DNA of 64,000 nt from Sneathiella marina (lineage in GTDB: Bacteria; Pseudomonadota; Alphaproteobacteria; Sneathiellales; Sneathiellaceae), in the NCBI RefSeq assembly GCF_023746535.1, contig NZ_CP098747.1, forward strand, positions 2,254,501 to 2,318,500, read 5' to 3'. Shown here one piece after another: positions 8,521 to 17,022 of this stretch. A program made the position numbers and the translations under genes. Each line of letters starts with the position of its first letter. Within the stretch, counting starts at the first letter, position 1. Below the pieces are notes generated by a model. The model made no database searches. It was not told where the DNA came from and saw only the letters and a program-made list of their open reading frames with translations.

Positions 8521-9564
8521 GTGGCACAAAGTAACTCATTTAAGACTATAGAGGCCAATGCCAAAAACACCATGGCATTACTCAAAGATCAGAGTATTCG
8601 TCAACTCCCAAGGAATTATACTATTTGGTATGAGTACCTGACGGAATCTAATCCTGATCTGGTGCGCCGCGTCAACGAACTCATGGAAACGGATGGGAAA
8701 TTCACGGATAAAATCGCCAGTGAAATCTATCGCGACTTTTTCACGTTTGAAAAAGAAAACAAAGCCATTCAGGAATCAAACCGCATTGTTCAGAAATCGA
8801 TGGACAGCGTAATGGTGAACCTCAACGCAACTACTGGCGATTTTTCCAATTATGGCGAACAGCTTTCCGATTTTGCTACCAAGGCGGACAGCCTCAGTGT
8901 CACTGAGTTGCAAGATGTTATTGGTGAAATTGTCAGTCAAACTTCAACCATGTCCGACAATGCAATGAAGTTGAATGACAGTCTGGATAGCGCGTCGAAG
9001 GAAATATCCAATTTACGCAAGTTATTGGCTGAAGTGCAGGAAGAGGCATTAACTGATGGTTTAACAGGTATCGCAAATCGGAAGAGCTTTGACGCTGCGT
9101 TGGCGAAAGCCACTTCTATGTCTCTTGAGACAAACACACCGACTTGCCTTCTTCTTTCTGATATTGATCATTTTAAGAAATTCAATGATACCCACGGGCA
9201 CCCCTTTGGGGATCAGGTCTTAAAACTGGTTGCCAAAACACTGACCGGCGGCATTGGCAGGACGGCAACAGCAGCTCGGTATGGAGGCGAAGAATTCGGG
9301 ATAATCCTGCCCAATACAGAATTGGATGAAGCCGTCGACCTCGCCAATGACTTACGAACCGCCGTTTCTTCGAAAAAGCTGGTAAAACGGTCAACTGGAG
9401 AAGATGTCGGAAAAATCACCATGTCATTCGGGGTGGCGCTCTATACCCCCCGCGAAGACGCCTTAACATATATTAATCGTGCAGACGAAGCGCTTTACGC
9501 GGCTAAAAATGCTGGCCGCAACCAAGTGAAACACTTGCAGAGCGGCCTGGCGCAGACAGGCTAA
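8521..9564 (+). CDS. GGDEF-domain diguanylate cyclase
   Basis: A soluble 347-residue protein. The GTG at 8521 is preferred because AGGAA lies about eight bases upstream; a longer reading starts at 8455. Residues 1-165 form a helical, probably coiled-coil N-terminal region with no recognised sensor. The GGDEF domain follows: metal-binding SDIDHFKKFNDTHGH near 211-225 and active-site GGEEF near 256-260, so it should make cyclic di-GMP from two GTP. No RxxD inhibitory site is present five residues before GGEEF. It has no transmembrane segment and no EAL domain. It lies between the Liv-type importer and paa genes with its own terminator. Confidence 0.9.
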   Translation: MAQSNSFKTIEANAKNTMALLKDQSIRQLPRNYTIWYEYLTESNPDLVRRVNELMETDGKFTDKIASEIYRDFFTFEKENKAIQESNRIVQKSMDSVMVNLNATTGDFSNYGEQLSDFATKADSLSVTELQDVIGEIVSQTSTMSDNAMKLNDSLDSASKEISNLRKLLAEVQEEALTDGLTGIANRKSFDAALAKATSMSLETNTPTCLLLSDIDHFKKFNDTHGHPFGDQVLKLVAKTLTGGIGRTATAARYGGEEFGIILPNTELDEAVDLANDLRTAVSSKKLVKRSTGEDVGKITMSFGVALYTPREDALTYINRADEALYAAKNAGRNQVKHLQSGLAQTG

Positions 9565-9584
9565 AGTCATAATTCCTCACCCTC

Positions 9585-9617
9585 AAAGCGGTTGTCTTCG
9601 ACAATCGCTTTTTTTTG
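9585..9617 (+). terminator. intrinsic terminator after the GGDEF gene
   Basis: AAGCGGTTGTC, a TTC loop and GACAATCGCTT form a compact stem (one G-T pair) followed by a run of eight T residues. It lies 20 bases after the stop codon. Confidence 0.8.
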
Positions 9618-9728
9618 CCTCATTTATTTTCTCGGCATCTTACGCATAAGTAGGTAATCTTTCCTTTATCATTTTTCCGAAAACGGTTAATGATACACTT
9701 AGATAAAAAAAACGGGAAAATCTGTACT

Positions 9729-10514
9729 ATGTCTTATTCGACCATTTTACTTGATATTCAGGATGGAGTAGCAAAACTTACTCTTAACCGCCCTGAGAAA
9801 TTAAACAGTTTCAGCAGCCTAATGCATCGGGAATTGAAAGATATCCGGCCCGAGTTGGAAAGCGATAGCGTCCGATGTGTCCTGATAACCGGCGCTGGCC
9901 GAGCATTTGGAGCAGGCGCCGATCTGTCTGATGAAGGGGATGCTGAAAATCCCCGCCTCACCGCTGGTGAGGCGCTGGAGAAACAATATAATCCATTAAT
10001 CCTTTTCCTTCGCGAACTGGACAAGCCGGTCATTGCCGCTGTAAATGGAATTGCCGCTGGCGCCAGCATGAGTCTGGCCCTTGCAAGCGATATTGTTCTT
10101 GCTGCCCATTCAGCCTATTTCTTGCAAGCTTTTTGCCATATTGGCCTCATCCCTGATGCTGGAAGTACTTATTTCCTGCCCCGGCTTATCGGATCAGGCA
10201 AGGCCATGGGTCTTGCTATGCTGGGTGACAAGATTTCCGCAGAAGAAGCTGAGAGAATGGGCCTCATCTGGAAGGTTTATGAGGATGACGAGCTTATGGA
10301 GGCGGCCGAAAACCTTGCAATACGTATGGCTTCCGGCCCGACTAAGGGATATGCCCTGATCAAGCAGGCGATGAATGCCAGCCTAGGAAATAATCTTAAA
10401 GCCCAGTTGGATGTGGAGCGAGATTTCCAACAAATTGCTCATCACACAGAAGATTTTCAGGAAGGTGTCTCAGCTTTCATGGAAAAACGGCCGGCAAAAT
10501 TTAAAGGTCGTTGA
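9729..10514 (+). CDS. paaG: 2-(1,2-epoxy-1,2-dihydrophenyl)acetyl-CoA isomerase
   Basis: A crotonase-fold enzyme of 261 residues from the ATG at 9729 (GGGA 11 bases upstream; a 13-residue longer start exists). In phenylacetate degradation PaaG converts the ring epoxide of phenylacetyl-CoA to an oxepin and later isomerises an enoyl-CoA. The catalytic Asp region reads GLIPDAGSTYFLPR, matching the PaaG pattern GLIPDAGG rather than the Glu pair of hydratases. The oxyanion-hole motif AFGAGADLS lies near residue 60. The next three genes are also paa genes, which supports the assignment. No epoxidase (paaABCDE), paaZ or paaH is in the window. Confidence 0.85.
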   Translation: MSYSTILLDIQDGVAKLTLNRPEKLNSFSSLMHRELKDIRPELESDSVRCVLITGAGRAFGAGADLSDEGDAENPRLTAGEALEKQYNPLILFLRELDKPVIAAVNGIAAGASMSLALASDIVLAAHSAYFLQAFCHIGLIPDAGSTYFLPRLIGSGKAMGLAMLGDKISAEEAERMGLIWKVYEDDELMEAAENLAIRMASGPTKGYALIKQAMNASLGNNLKAQLDVERDFQQIAHHTEDFQEGVSAFMEKRPAKFKGR

Positions 10515-10515
10515 G

Positions 10516-10980
10516 ATGGCGGATAATGAAAGCCTTTCACCCGAAGATGTAGCGAAAACAGTTGCGGAGACCATGTATCGAAAGGATATCGCTGCGCAAC
10601 ATCTTGGGATTGCCCTTAAGGAAATCGGACCGGGCCGGGCTGTCATGACAATGCGGGTTACAGACACCATGTTGAACGGTCACAATATCTGTCACGGCGG
10701 GTACGTCTTTACCCTTGCCGATACCGCTTTCGCCTATGCCTGCAATGCGTATAATCAAAATGCAGTGGCTCAATCCGCACAAATAAATTTCCTGAAAGCA
10801 GTCGCTCCAGATACTCTATTAACAGCAACGGCAGAAGAACAATCAAGAACCGGTCGAACGGGCTTGTATGACATTACGGTTACCAATGAGCAGGATGACA
10901 TCGTTGCTCTTTTCCGCGGTAACTCTCACACTATTAAGGGTCAAATGATCCCGGGTCTCACATCGAAAGAAGAAAAATGA
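10516..10980 (+). CDS. paaI: hydroxyphenylacetyl-CoA thioesterase, PaaI type
   Basis: A 154-residue hot-dog thioesterase. The ATG at 10516 follows the paaG stop by one base; a longer reading would run into paaG. The signature NICHGGYVFTLADTAFAYACN near residues 56-76 carries the catalytic Asp and is characteristic of PaaI. The enzyme is thought to rescue CoA from dead-end hydroxyphenylacetyl-CoA products. It overlaps the thiolase gene by four bases (ATGA). Confidence 0.88.
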   Translation: MADNESLSPEDVAKTVAETMYRKDIAAQHLGIALKEIGPGRAVMTMRVTDTMLNGHNICHGGYVFTLADTAFAYACNAYNQNAVAQSAQINFLKAVAPDTLLTATAEEQSRTGRTGLYDITVTNEQDDIVALFRGNSHTIKGQMIPGLTSKEEK

Positions 10981-12179
10981 AAAATGCATATATTTGTGAC
11001 GCGACAAGAACACCAATTGGCCGCTATGGCGGTTCCCTGTCGGCCGTCCGGCCCGACGATCTCGGTGCGATTCCCATCAAGGCTTTGATGGAGAGAAACC
11101 CGTCTGTTGACTGGGAGAAGGTCGACGACGTGATCTTTGGTAATGCCAATCAAGCCGGAGAAGACAATCGGAATGTTGCCCGCATGAGCTCCTTATTGGC
11201 GGGATTGCCGGATACAGTGTCCGGTGCAACCATCAACCGTTTATGCGGATCCGGCATGGACGCCACGGCAACAGTCGCCCGGCAAATTATGACAGGTGAA
11301 GCCGAGCTGGGAATTTCTGGCGGTGTGGAAAGCATGAGCCGAGCGCCATTTGTTATGGGGAAAGCCACAGCAGCATTTTCGCGCAATGCAGAAGTCTATG
11401 ACACAACCATTGGCTGGCGTTTCGTTAATAAGAAAATGCATGAGGGTTTTGGAACTGATTCAATGCCTGAAACCGCTGAAAATGTCGCAGAGGATTATCA
11501 GGTCCGACGGGAAGATCAGGATCTTTTTGCCCTGCGTAGTCAGGAAAAAGCCGCTGCAGCTCAAGAAAATGGGATGTTGGCGGAAGAAATCACTCCGGTT
11601 CATATTCCCCAACGAAAAGGCGATCCCATTGTTGTTGATCGCGATGAACATCCGCGGGCAACGAGTATCGAAAAACTGGCTGCCCTGAAGGCACCGTTCC
11701 GTGCTGGAGGGTCGGTGACCGCCGGTAACGCATCCGGTGTCAATGATGGCGCCTGCGCTATTTTGCTGGCATCTGAAGAAGCCATCGAAAAATACGGCCT
11801 GACCGCAAAAGCACGGGTTGTTGGCGCAGCCACAGCCGGCGTTCCTCCCCGTATCATGGGGATGGGTCCCGCCCCGGCCAGCAAGAAGCTTCTCGAGCGC
11901 TTGGGACTCAGTATTGACGAAATGGATGTTATTGAACTGAATGAAGCTTTTGCTGCCCAAGGTCTTGCTGTCATGCGGGAACTGGGTTTGAAAGATGACG
12001 ATCCAAGGGTCAATCCCTTAGGCGGCGCCATTGCCCTGGGCCATCCCTTGGGAATGTCGGGCGCGCGTTTGATCACAACGGCCATGTATCAGCTGCAACG
12101 GACAGGTGGACGGTATGCCCTTTGCACCATGTGCATCGGCGTCGGTCAGGGTATCGCGACTGTAATTGAGCGGATATAA
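10977..12179 (+). CDS. paaJ: 3-oxoadipyl-CoA/3-oxo-5,6-dehydrosuberyl-CoA thiolase
   Basis: A 400-residue thiolase, the same length as E. coli PaaJ. The acyl-accepting Cys is in NRLCGSGMDA (about residue 90), the His is in GGAIALGHPLGMSGAR, and the second Cys is in CTMCIGVGQG near the C-terminus. These enzymes release acetyl-CoA and succinyl-CoA at the end of the phenylacetate or beta-ketoadipate pathway. Position between paaI and paaK favours PaaJ; PcaF of the protocatechuate pathway is the alternative because the two are hard to separate by sequence. Confidence 0.87.
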   Translation: MKNAYICDATRTPIGRYGGSLSAVRPDDLGAIPIKALMERNPSVDWEKVDDVIFGNANQAGEDNRNVARMSSLLAGLPDTVSGATINRLCGSGMDATATVARQIMTGEAELGISGGVESMSRAPFVMGKATAAFSRNAEVYDTTIGWRFVNKKMHEGFGTDSMPETAENVAEDYQVRREDQDLFALRSQEKAAAAQENGMLAEEITPVHIPQRKGDPIVVDRDEHPRATSIEKLAALKAPFRAGGSVTAGNASGVNDGACAILLASEEAIEKYGLTAKARVVGAATAGVPPRIMGMGPAPASKKLLERLGLSIDEMDVIELNEAFAAQGLAVMRELGLKDDDPRVNPLGGAIALGHPLGMSGARLITTAMYQLQRTGGRYALCTMCIGVGQGIATVIERI

Positions 12180-12204
12180 CCACTAATCATACTAAGATGA
12201 GGGA

Positions 12205-13506
12205 ATGATGCGTCTAACACCACCGACACATGCGGAGCTGGATCCCATTGAAATAGCCAGTCGCGATGAAATATCAGCCTTACAGGTTGAACGTTTAAAA
12301 ACCAGTCTTGCGCATAGTTATGCGAATGTCCCGCTGTTTAAAGACAGGTTTGATGCGGCTGGTGTTCACCCTGAAGACTTTCATTCCCTTGAAGATCTCG
12401 CGAAGTTTCCATTTTGTAAAAAACAGGACCTTCGCGATAACTATCCTTTTGGAATGGTCGCTGTTCCAAAATCAGACATTGTTCGCTTTCACGCTTCTTC
12501 CGGTACAACGGGGCGTGCGACGGTTGTCGCCTACACGCAAAATGATATTGATAACTGGGCAGATTTGGGAGCCAGATCAATCAGGGCATGTGGTGGAACG
12601 CGAGATCACACAGTCCATGTAACCTATGGATATGGCCTTTTCACAGGCGGTCTGGGTGCACACTATGGGGCAGAGCGTCTCGGTTGCGCCGTTGTTCCCA
12701 TGTCTGGCGGCCAAACAGAGCGTCAGGTGCAGGTGATAAATGACTTCGGTGCGGACATTATTATGGTGACCCCTTCCTACATGCTCGCCATTGCAGAAGA
12801 ATATGAACGTCAAGGAATTGATCCTAGAAAAAGCCCCTTAAAAGCCGGTATTTTTGGAGCCGAACCCTGGACCAACGCCATGAGGGAGCAAATTGAAGAC
12901 CGTTTCGATATTGATGCTTTGGATATTTACGGACTATCTGAAGTAATGGGCCCCGGTGTGGCTGTTGAATGTCTGGAATCCAAAGATGGCCCGGTGATTT
13001 GGGAAGATCATTTTTATCCGGAAATCATAGATCCAGATACCGGAGAGGTTCTTCCTGACGGAGAGCAAGGTGAGCTCGTTTTTAGTTCTCTTACGAAAGA
13101 AGCATTTCCCGTCATACGCTACAGAACGGGAGATTTATCAAGATTGCTGCCTGGAACCTCCAGATCCATGCGCCGAATGGAAAAGATAACCGGCCGGACA
13201 GACGATATGTTGATAATCAGGGGTGTAAATCTATTTCCGTCGCAAGTTGAGGAACTGGTTGTTCAGACCGGCGGATTATCCGCACATTATGTTCTGGAAG
13301 TACGGCGTGAGGGCGCGTTGGATACGTTGACAGTCCGCGTAGAACGCGATTTATCTGCCACACCCGATGACGCAACAGCCAAAGAACTGCAACATAGAAT
13401 AAAGGGAGTGCTTGGGGTCAGCGCTGCCATTGACATTTGCGAACCAGGATCGATCGACAGATCGCTGGGTAAGGCAAAACGAGTATTGGATCTTCGTAAA
13501 ATTTAA
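12205..13506 (+). CDS. paaK: phenylacetate-CoA ligase
   Basis: A 433-residue adenylate-forming enzyme that activates phenylacetate to phenylacetyl-CoA using ATP. The phosphate-binding loop SSGTTGRATVV is near residues 99-109. The AMP-binding YGLSEVMGPG segment lies near 246-255, the adenylation hinge YRTGDLSRL further on, and the C-terminal lid carries the conserved RGVNLFPSQVEE. GAGGGA precedes the ATG. It closes the short paaG-I-J-K run and is the one committed step that ties the run to phenylacetate rather than to another aromatic. Confidence 0.9.
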   Translation: MMRLTPPTHAELDPIEIASRDEISALQVERLKTSLAHSYANVPLFKDRFDAAGVHPEDFHSLEDLAKFPFCKKQDLRDNYPFGMVAVPKSDIVRFHASSGTTGRATVVAYTQNDIDNWADLGARSIRACGGTRDHTVHVTYGYGLFTGGLGAHYGAERLGCAVVPMSGGQTERQVQVINDFGADIIMVTPSYMLAIAEEYERQGIDPRKSPLKAGIFGAEPWTNAMREQIEDRFDIDALDIYGLSEVMGPGVAVECLESKDGPVIWEDHFYPEIIDPDTGEVLPDGEQGELVFSSLTKEAFPVIRYRTGDLSRLLPGTSRSMRRMEKITGRTDDMLIIRGVNLFPSQVEELVVQTGGLSAHYVLEVRREGALDTLTVRVERDLSATPDDATAKELQHRIKGVLGVSAAIDICEPGSIDRSLGKAKRVLDLRKI

Positions 13507-13527
13507 TTAAGGTAATGTTTTAGCATT

Positions 13528-14226
13528 ATGTCTACGCAATTTTCGGGATTTCCCAAAGACCTTTTGGCCTTTTACTCCGAACTTATCGAAAATAATAATC
13601 GCCCCTGGTTTAACGAGAACAAGCAGCGATTTAAGGATACTGTCGTTTACCCGATGAGTGACTTTATCGAAGCCATGGCGCCCCGTCTGGAAGCCATTGC
13701 CCCCATGTATATTGCGGATCCCCGCCCAAATGGTGGCTCCATGTTCCGCATCTATCGTGATGTCCGCTTCTCTCGGGATCCCCGCCCCTACAAAGAGCAT
13801 TGTGCCTGTCAGTTCCGGCATCAGGCTGGCCGGGATGCTCATGCGCCGGGGTTTTATGTACATATTGCCCCAAATGGCGTGCGATTTGGGGGTGGTGTTT
13901 ATTTACCCCCGGCCCCGGTTCTTTCGGAAATTCGACGTAATATCCACGAGCAAGGTGCGAAATGGAATGCCATCAAGCAAGATCCCGAATTTATGAATGC
14001 TTTTACTGACGTAAATGGGGATGGCCTGAAGCGCGCACCTAAGGGCTATGACATAGATCATCCCAATATTATCGATTTACGCCGGAAAACCTTTTTTATC
14101 ATGAAACCGTTGGCTTCCATTGACAGCATCACGACGCCTGGTTTTATTGATGAAGTCGACGAAACCTTTCAAAAAGCCGTGCCTTTTATGCGTTTCCTGA
14201 CAAATGCCGTTGATTTGCCCTTTTAG
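13528..14226 (+). CDS. DUF2461 (TIGR02453) family protein
   Basis: A 232-residue soluble protein of the DUF2461 family, recognised from WFNENKQRFKD near residue 29 and MFRIYRDVRFSRDPRPYK near 72-89. The function of the family is unknown. It follows paaK by 21 bases and may share its transcript, but nothing links it to phenylacetate. Confidence 0.8.
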   Translation: MSTQFSGFPKDLLAFYSELIENNNRPWFNENKQRFKDTVVYPMSDFIEAMAPRLEAIAPMYIADPRPNGGSMFRIYRDVRFSRDPRPYKEHCACQFRHQAGRDAHAPGFYVHIAPNGVRFGGGVYLPPAPVLSEIRRNIHEQGAKWNAIKQDPEFMNAFTDVNGDGLKRAPKGYDIDHPNIIDLRRKTFFIMKPLASIDSITTPGFIDEVDETFQKAVPFMRFLTNAVDLPF

Positions 14227-14328
14227 CGTCCTGCTTTCTTTAATCATCTTCTTAACCCGCTGTTAAGACGAATTTTCTAAGCTTCTTCCTAGCAACCAAT
14301 ATTGACGGCCACTGTAAGGAAGAGTGCC

Positions 14329-14553
14329 ATGATGAATGTTATTGAACTTCACCCGGAAACAACGGTGGATCTCTATAGTACAGCCCATAACCTGATATTG
14401 CAGCAAGGCGAGCATGCCATTGACCTGCTAAATGGCGAAGCCCAGAATTTGCGGGACACGAACCAGGCTGAAGAAGATCTGTACGCCTGCGTGGAATTAC
14501 TACGGGTTGTCAATGAACTGATTGACATGGAAATGGGTGGCCCAATCCACTAG
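14329..14553 (+). CDS. small acidic protein of unknown function
   Basis: A 74-residue acidic, mostly helical protein I do not recognise. AAGGAAGAG at 14316-14324 supports the ATG at 14329 (or 14332). It has no signal peptide or membrane segment, and a single Cys near residue 53. The good ribosome-binding site and the terminator just after it argue that it is real. Confidence 0.6.
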   Translation: MMNVIELHPETTVDLYSTAHNLILQQGEHAIDLLNGEAQNLRDTNQAEEDLYACVELLRVVNELIDMEMGGPIH

Positions 14554-14557
14554 CTAA

Positions 14558-14583
14558 AAAAAAGGCGGCTAACGCCGCCTTTT
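14558..14583. terminator. bidirectional intrinsic terminator
   Basis: AAAAGGCGGC, loop TAAC, GCCGCCTTTT lies between the small ORF and the convergent alcohol dehydrogenase gene. A-rich and T-rich flanks on both sides allow it to serve both strands. Confidence 0.85.
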
Positions 14584-14605
14584 CATCATATTATCCCGGG
14601 CAACT

Positions 14606-15655
14606 TTAGCTTTGAAGCACAACGCGGCCAACAATATTCCCAGCTCTTAAATCTTCCAGTGTCGCATTCGCTTCCGCCATTGGACGCGGCGTAATCGCCA
14701 GCTCACTTAGCTTCCCTGCTTTCGCCAAATCCATCAGCTCACGCATTTCAGACAAACTTCCCACATAACTTCCCTCCACCGACATGGCTTTGATAGGGAA
14801 CATGGGGATAGGCATGGAAAAACTACCGCCGAATAATCCGACAATCACGAGCTTGCCACCTTTGGCCAGCACTTTGGCACCAAAGGCCGCACTGCTTTCC
14901 GCACCAACAAAATCAATGGTGGCGTTCACACCGCCACCGGTCATACCCATAAAGCTTTTAAAGGTTGCAGGATCGGACGGATCAATCGCAGCTACAGCAC
15001 CCGCGTCCAGACCAGCCTGGCGTTTTTCAGGGTCGATATCTGCCACATATATATCCGCATTGGTTACGGATTTGGCAATCGCCATGGCTGCAAGTCCGAC
15101 ACCACCGGCACCAATAACCAACAGCTTACCGCCATCTGCTCGGGATTTAACTTTTTTAAGAGCTCCGTAAGCCGTCAACCCAGAACAGGTGTAGGTACAA
15201 GCAAGATCTTTTGACAAGTCACCGTAATCCAGGAGGTATTTTGAGTTCGGAACCACTAGCGTATCCGTATAGCCGCCATTTACGTTGATACCCAAGGCGC
15301 GCGGGCGATTGCATAAATGCTCGTTCCCCGATGCGCATATATTGCATTGATCGCAACCGATCCAGGGGAAAACAACCCGTTTGTCACCAACTGCAACATC
15401 CGTAACATTCTCTCCAACTGCCGTGACTATTCCAACAATCTCGTGACCCAGTGTGAAGGGCAATTCCCGTCCAGCTTTAATATCCAGCTGTTTACCATGC
15501 CCCAAATCAAAATGGCCTTCCCACATATGAATGTCACTGTGGCAAACACCGCATGCCGTTACATTTACAAGAACCTCGTCCCCCGATGCTGTTGGGTTCT
15601 CTCCAATATTTTCAACGAGGGGTGCGCCATATTCTTCAAATTGGTAGCTTTTCAT
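14606..15655 (-). CDS. zinc-dependent alcohol dehydrogenase
   Basis: A 349-residue medium-chain dehydrogenase. The catalytic zinc ligands are Cys in TACGVCHSD (about residue 37) and His in TLGHEIVG. The structural zinc loop GCDQCNICASGNEHLC holds four Cys near residues 99-114. The Rossmann motif GAGGVGLAA lies near 178 and an Asp ending the second strand (VADID) points to NAD(H). AAGGAAACAAGT precedes the ATG. It is divergent from the LysR gene across 190 bases, so the regulator might control it as well; its alcohol or aldehyde substrate is unknown. Confidence 0.88.
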   Translation of the reverse strand: MKSYQFEEYGAPLVENIGENPTASGDEVLVNVTACGVCHSDIHMWEGHFDLGHGKQLDIKAGRELPFTLGHEIVGIVTAVGENVTDVAVGDKRVVFPWIGCDQCNICASGNEHLCNRPRALGINVNGGYTDTLVVPNSKYLLDYGDLSKDLACTYTCSGLTAYGALKKVKSRADGGKLLVIGAGGVGLAAMAIAKSVTNADIYVADIDPEKRQAGLDAGAVAAIDPSDPATFKSFMGMTGGGVNATIDFVGAESSAAFGAKVLAKGGKLVIVGLFGGSFSMPIPMFPIKAMSVEGSYVGSLSEMRELMDLAKAGKLSELAITPRPMAEANATLEDLRAGNIVGRVVLQS

Positions 15656-15810
15656 ACTTGTTTCCTTGTTTTTCTTATCTGTCGATGAGCATAATCAATG
15701 TAGGTGACCTGCGAAAGAGCTAGTTTGTCTCTCGGCATCATTTTATCGATCAGCGCTGCGTGAACTATTTGCCCTGAACGGTTTACAAATGAGCGTACAA
15801 GATTTATTTT

Positions 15811-15830
15811 TTGAATATCACCATATTCAA
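15811..15830. promoter_or_regulatory. palindromic candidate operator before the LysR gene
   Basis: A perfect 8+4+8 palindrome, TTGAATAT-CACC-ATATTCAA, ends 15 bases before the GTG start of the LysR gene and just before its AGGAA ribosome-binding site. It contains T-N11-A, the LysR-type consensus form. The same TTGAAT-N8-ATTC spacing recurs at 16838-16855 before the operon downstream, so it is probably the regulator's own site. Confidence 0.6.
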
Positions 15831-15845
15831 TAGGAATAATTTATC

Positions 15846-16754
15846 GTGCAGGAAAATCTCAGTTTAATACAATTGCAGACCTTTTTATGGGTGACCTCTC
15901 TAAGAAGCTTTCGCAAAACAGCGGAAAAAATGAATGCAACGCAACCTGCCATATCATCGCGCATCGCCAAACTTGAAGAAATTTTGGGTGTTCGGTTGTT
16001 TGAACGAGATACAGGTCAAATACGTCTGACGGCCAAAGGACTTGAACTCTTACCGTACGCTGAGAAAATGCTCCGCACTTCCACGCTTTTGCGAGATCGT
16101 ATCGGAGATACGACAACTATTTCCGGGATTTTACGACTGGGAGTATCTGAAACCATCGTTCATACATGGTTGCCGCAGTTTATTTCGGGTCTCCACAATA
16201 GATTTCCGGATGTGGATGTCGAGATTATGGTGGATGCAACAATCAACTTGAGGCGGGAATTGACGGAACGCTCACTTGATTTCGCCTTTTTAATGGGACC
16301 GGTTTCAGAATTTCACATTGAAAACTATGACCTTATGGATTTTTCCTTGATATGGGCCGCCTCACCGGAACTGCAGATTCCAATAGAAAAACAGCTATCT
16401 TTGGCGGAGTTGGCGAAATTCCCGTTTTTAACCTATGCACGCAACACTCGGCCTTATGCAGAAATCACACGTCAACTGCGACAAACAACAGAACTGCCGA
16501 CCCGGATTTTCCCGTCCAGTTCTCTGGCCGCTATTCTAAGAATGACCCTTGATGGCATTGGCATTGCAACTCTTCCCAAGGCCATGATAAAACGAGAATT
16601 GGAAACTGGAAAATTACAGGAAATTAAATCCGACTGGGTACCTTCGGCCTTAAAATTCACGGCCTCTTATCCAACAGATCCTTATAATCCCATCACTGAA
16701 AAAGTTGTCAGTCTTGCATTGGAAATCACTCAAAATTACCAAAATAGGGGCTAA
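15846..16754 (+). CDS. LysR-family transcriptional regulator of the TRAP/oxoprolinase island
   Basis: A 302-residue LysR regulator. The winged helix-turn-helix is at about residues 6-65 (FLWVTSLRSFRKTAEKMNATQPAISSRIAKLE) and the remainder is a periplasmic-binding-like effector domain. The start is GTG with AGGAA upstream. It precedes, on the same strand, a DUF1445-family gene, a TRAP importer and an oxoprolinase gene, separated by 250 to 270 AT-rich bases that carry a related palindrome. A role as their activator or repressor, with the transported compound or its product as effector, is inferred from position and shared sites. Confidence 0.87.
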   Translation: MQENLSLIQLQTFLWVTSLRSFRKTAEKMNATQPAISSRIAKLEEILGVRLFERDTGQIRLTAKGLELLPYAEKMLRTSTLLRDRIGDTTTISGILRLGVSETIVHTWLPQFISGLHNRFPDVDVEIMVDATINLRRELTERSLDFAFLMGPVSEFHIENYDLMDFSLIWAASPELQIPIEKQLSLAELAKFPFLTYARNTRPYAEITRQLRQTTELPTRIFPSSSLAAILRMTLDGIGIATLPKAMIKRELETGKLQEIKSDWVPSALKFTASYPTDPYNPITEKVVSLALEITQNYQNRG

Positions 16755-16837
16755 ATTTAAAATTTCTGAACCAAAATCTGTCTTCTTAATCATATTTTTG
16801 ATTTTAGAATAATTATTAAAAATAAGCCGCAACTTGT

Positions 16838-16855
16838 TGAATTTGAACAAATTCT
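16838..16855. promoter_or_regulatory. second candidate LysR site before the DUF1445-TRAP-oxoprolinase operon
   Basis: TTGAAT-N8-ATTC occurs again here, with an inner perfect palindrome GAATTTG-AA-CAAATTC at 16840-16855. It is the only obvious match to the site at 15811-15830 in the 270-base region between the LysR gene and the first structural gene. Confidence 0.55.
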
Positions 16856-16883
16856 CTAAATATGTATTTAAAAATCTACTTTT

Positions 16884-16902
16884 TGATAAAAATTATTTAT
16901 CA
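16884..16902. repeat. AT-rich inverted repeat in the same upstream region
   Basis: TGATAAA (16884-16890), AATTA, TTTATCA (16896-16902): seven paired bases per arm. It may be an accessory regulator site or part of the promoter. Because the region is very AT-rich, it could be chance. Confidence 0.3.
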
Positions 16903-17022
16903 GAACGAGTAAATTTTAAGAATTAGAATTTATTTCGATGATGTGAAATAACATTCCCAACGAACAGGCTGAAATTTCTGAAAACTGGAATTCAGTAAGG
17001 AAAATTGGGGATATTAGCTAAC

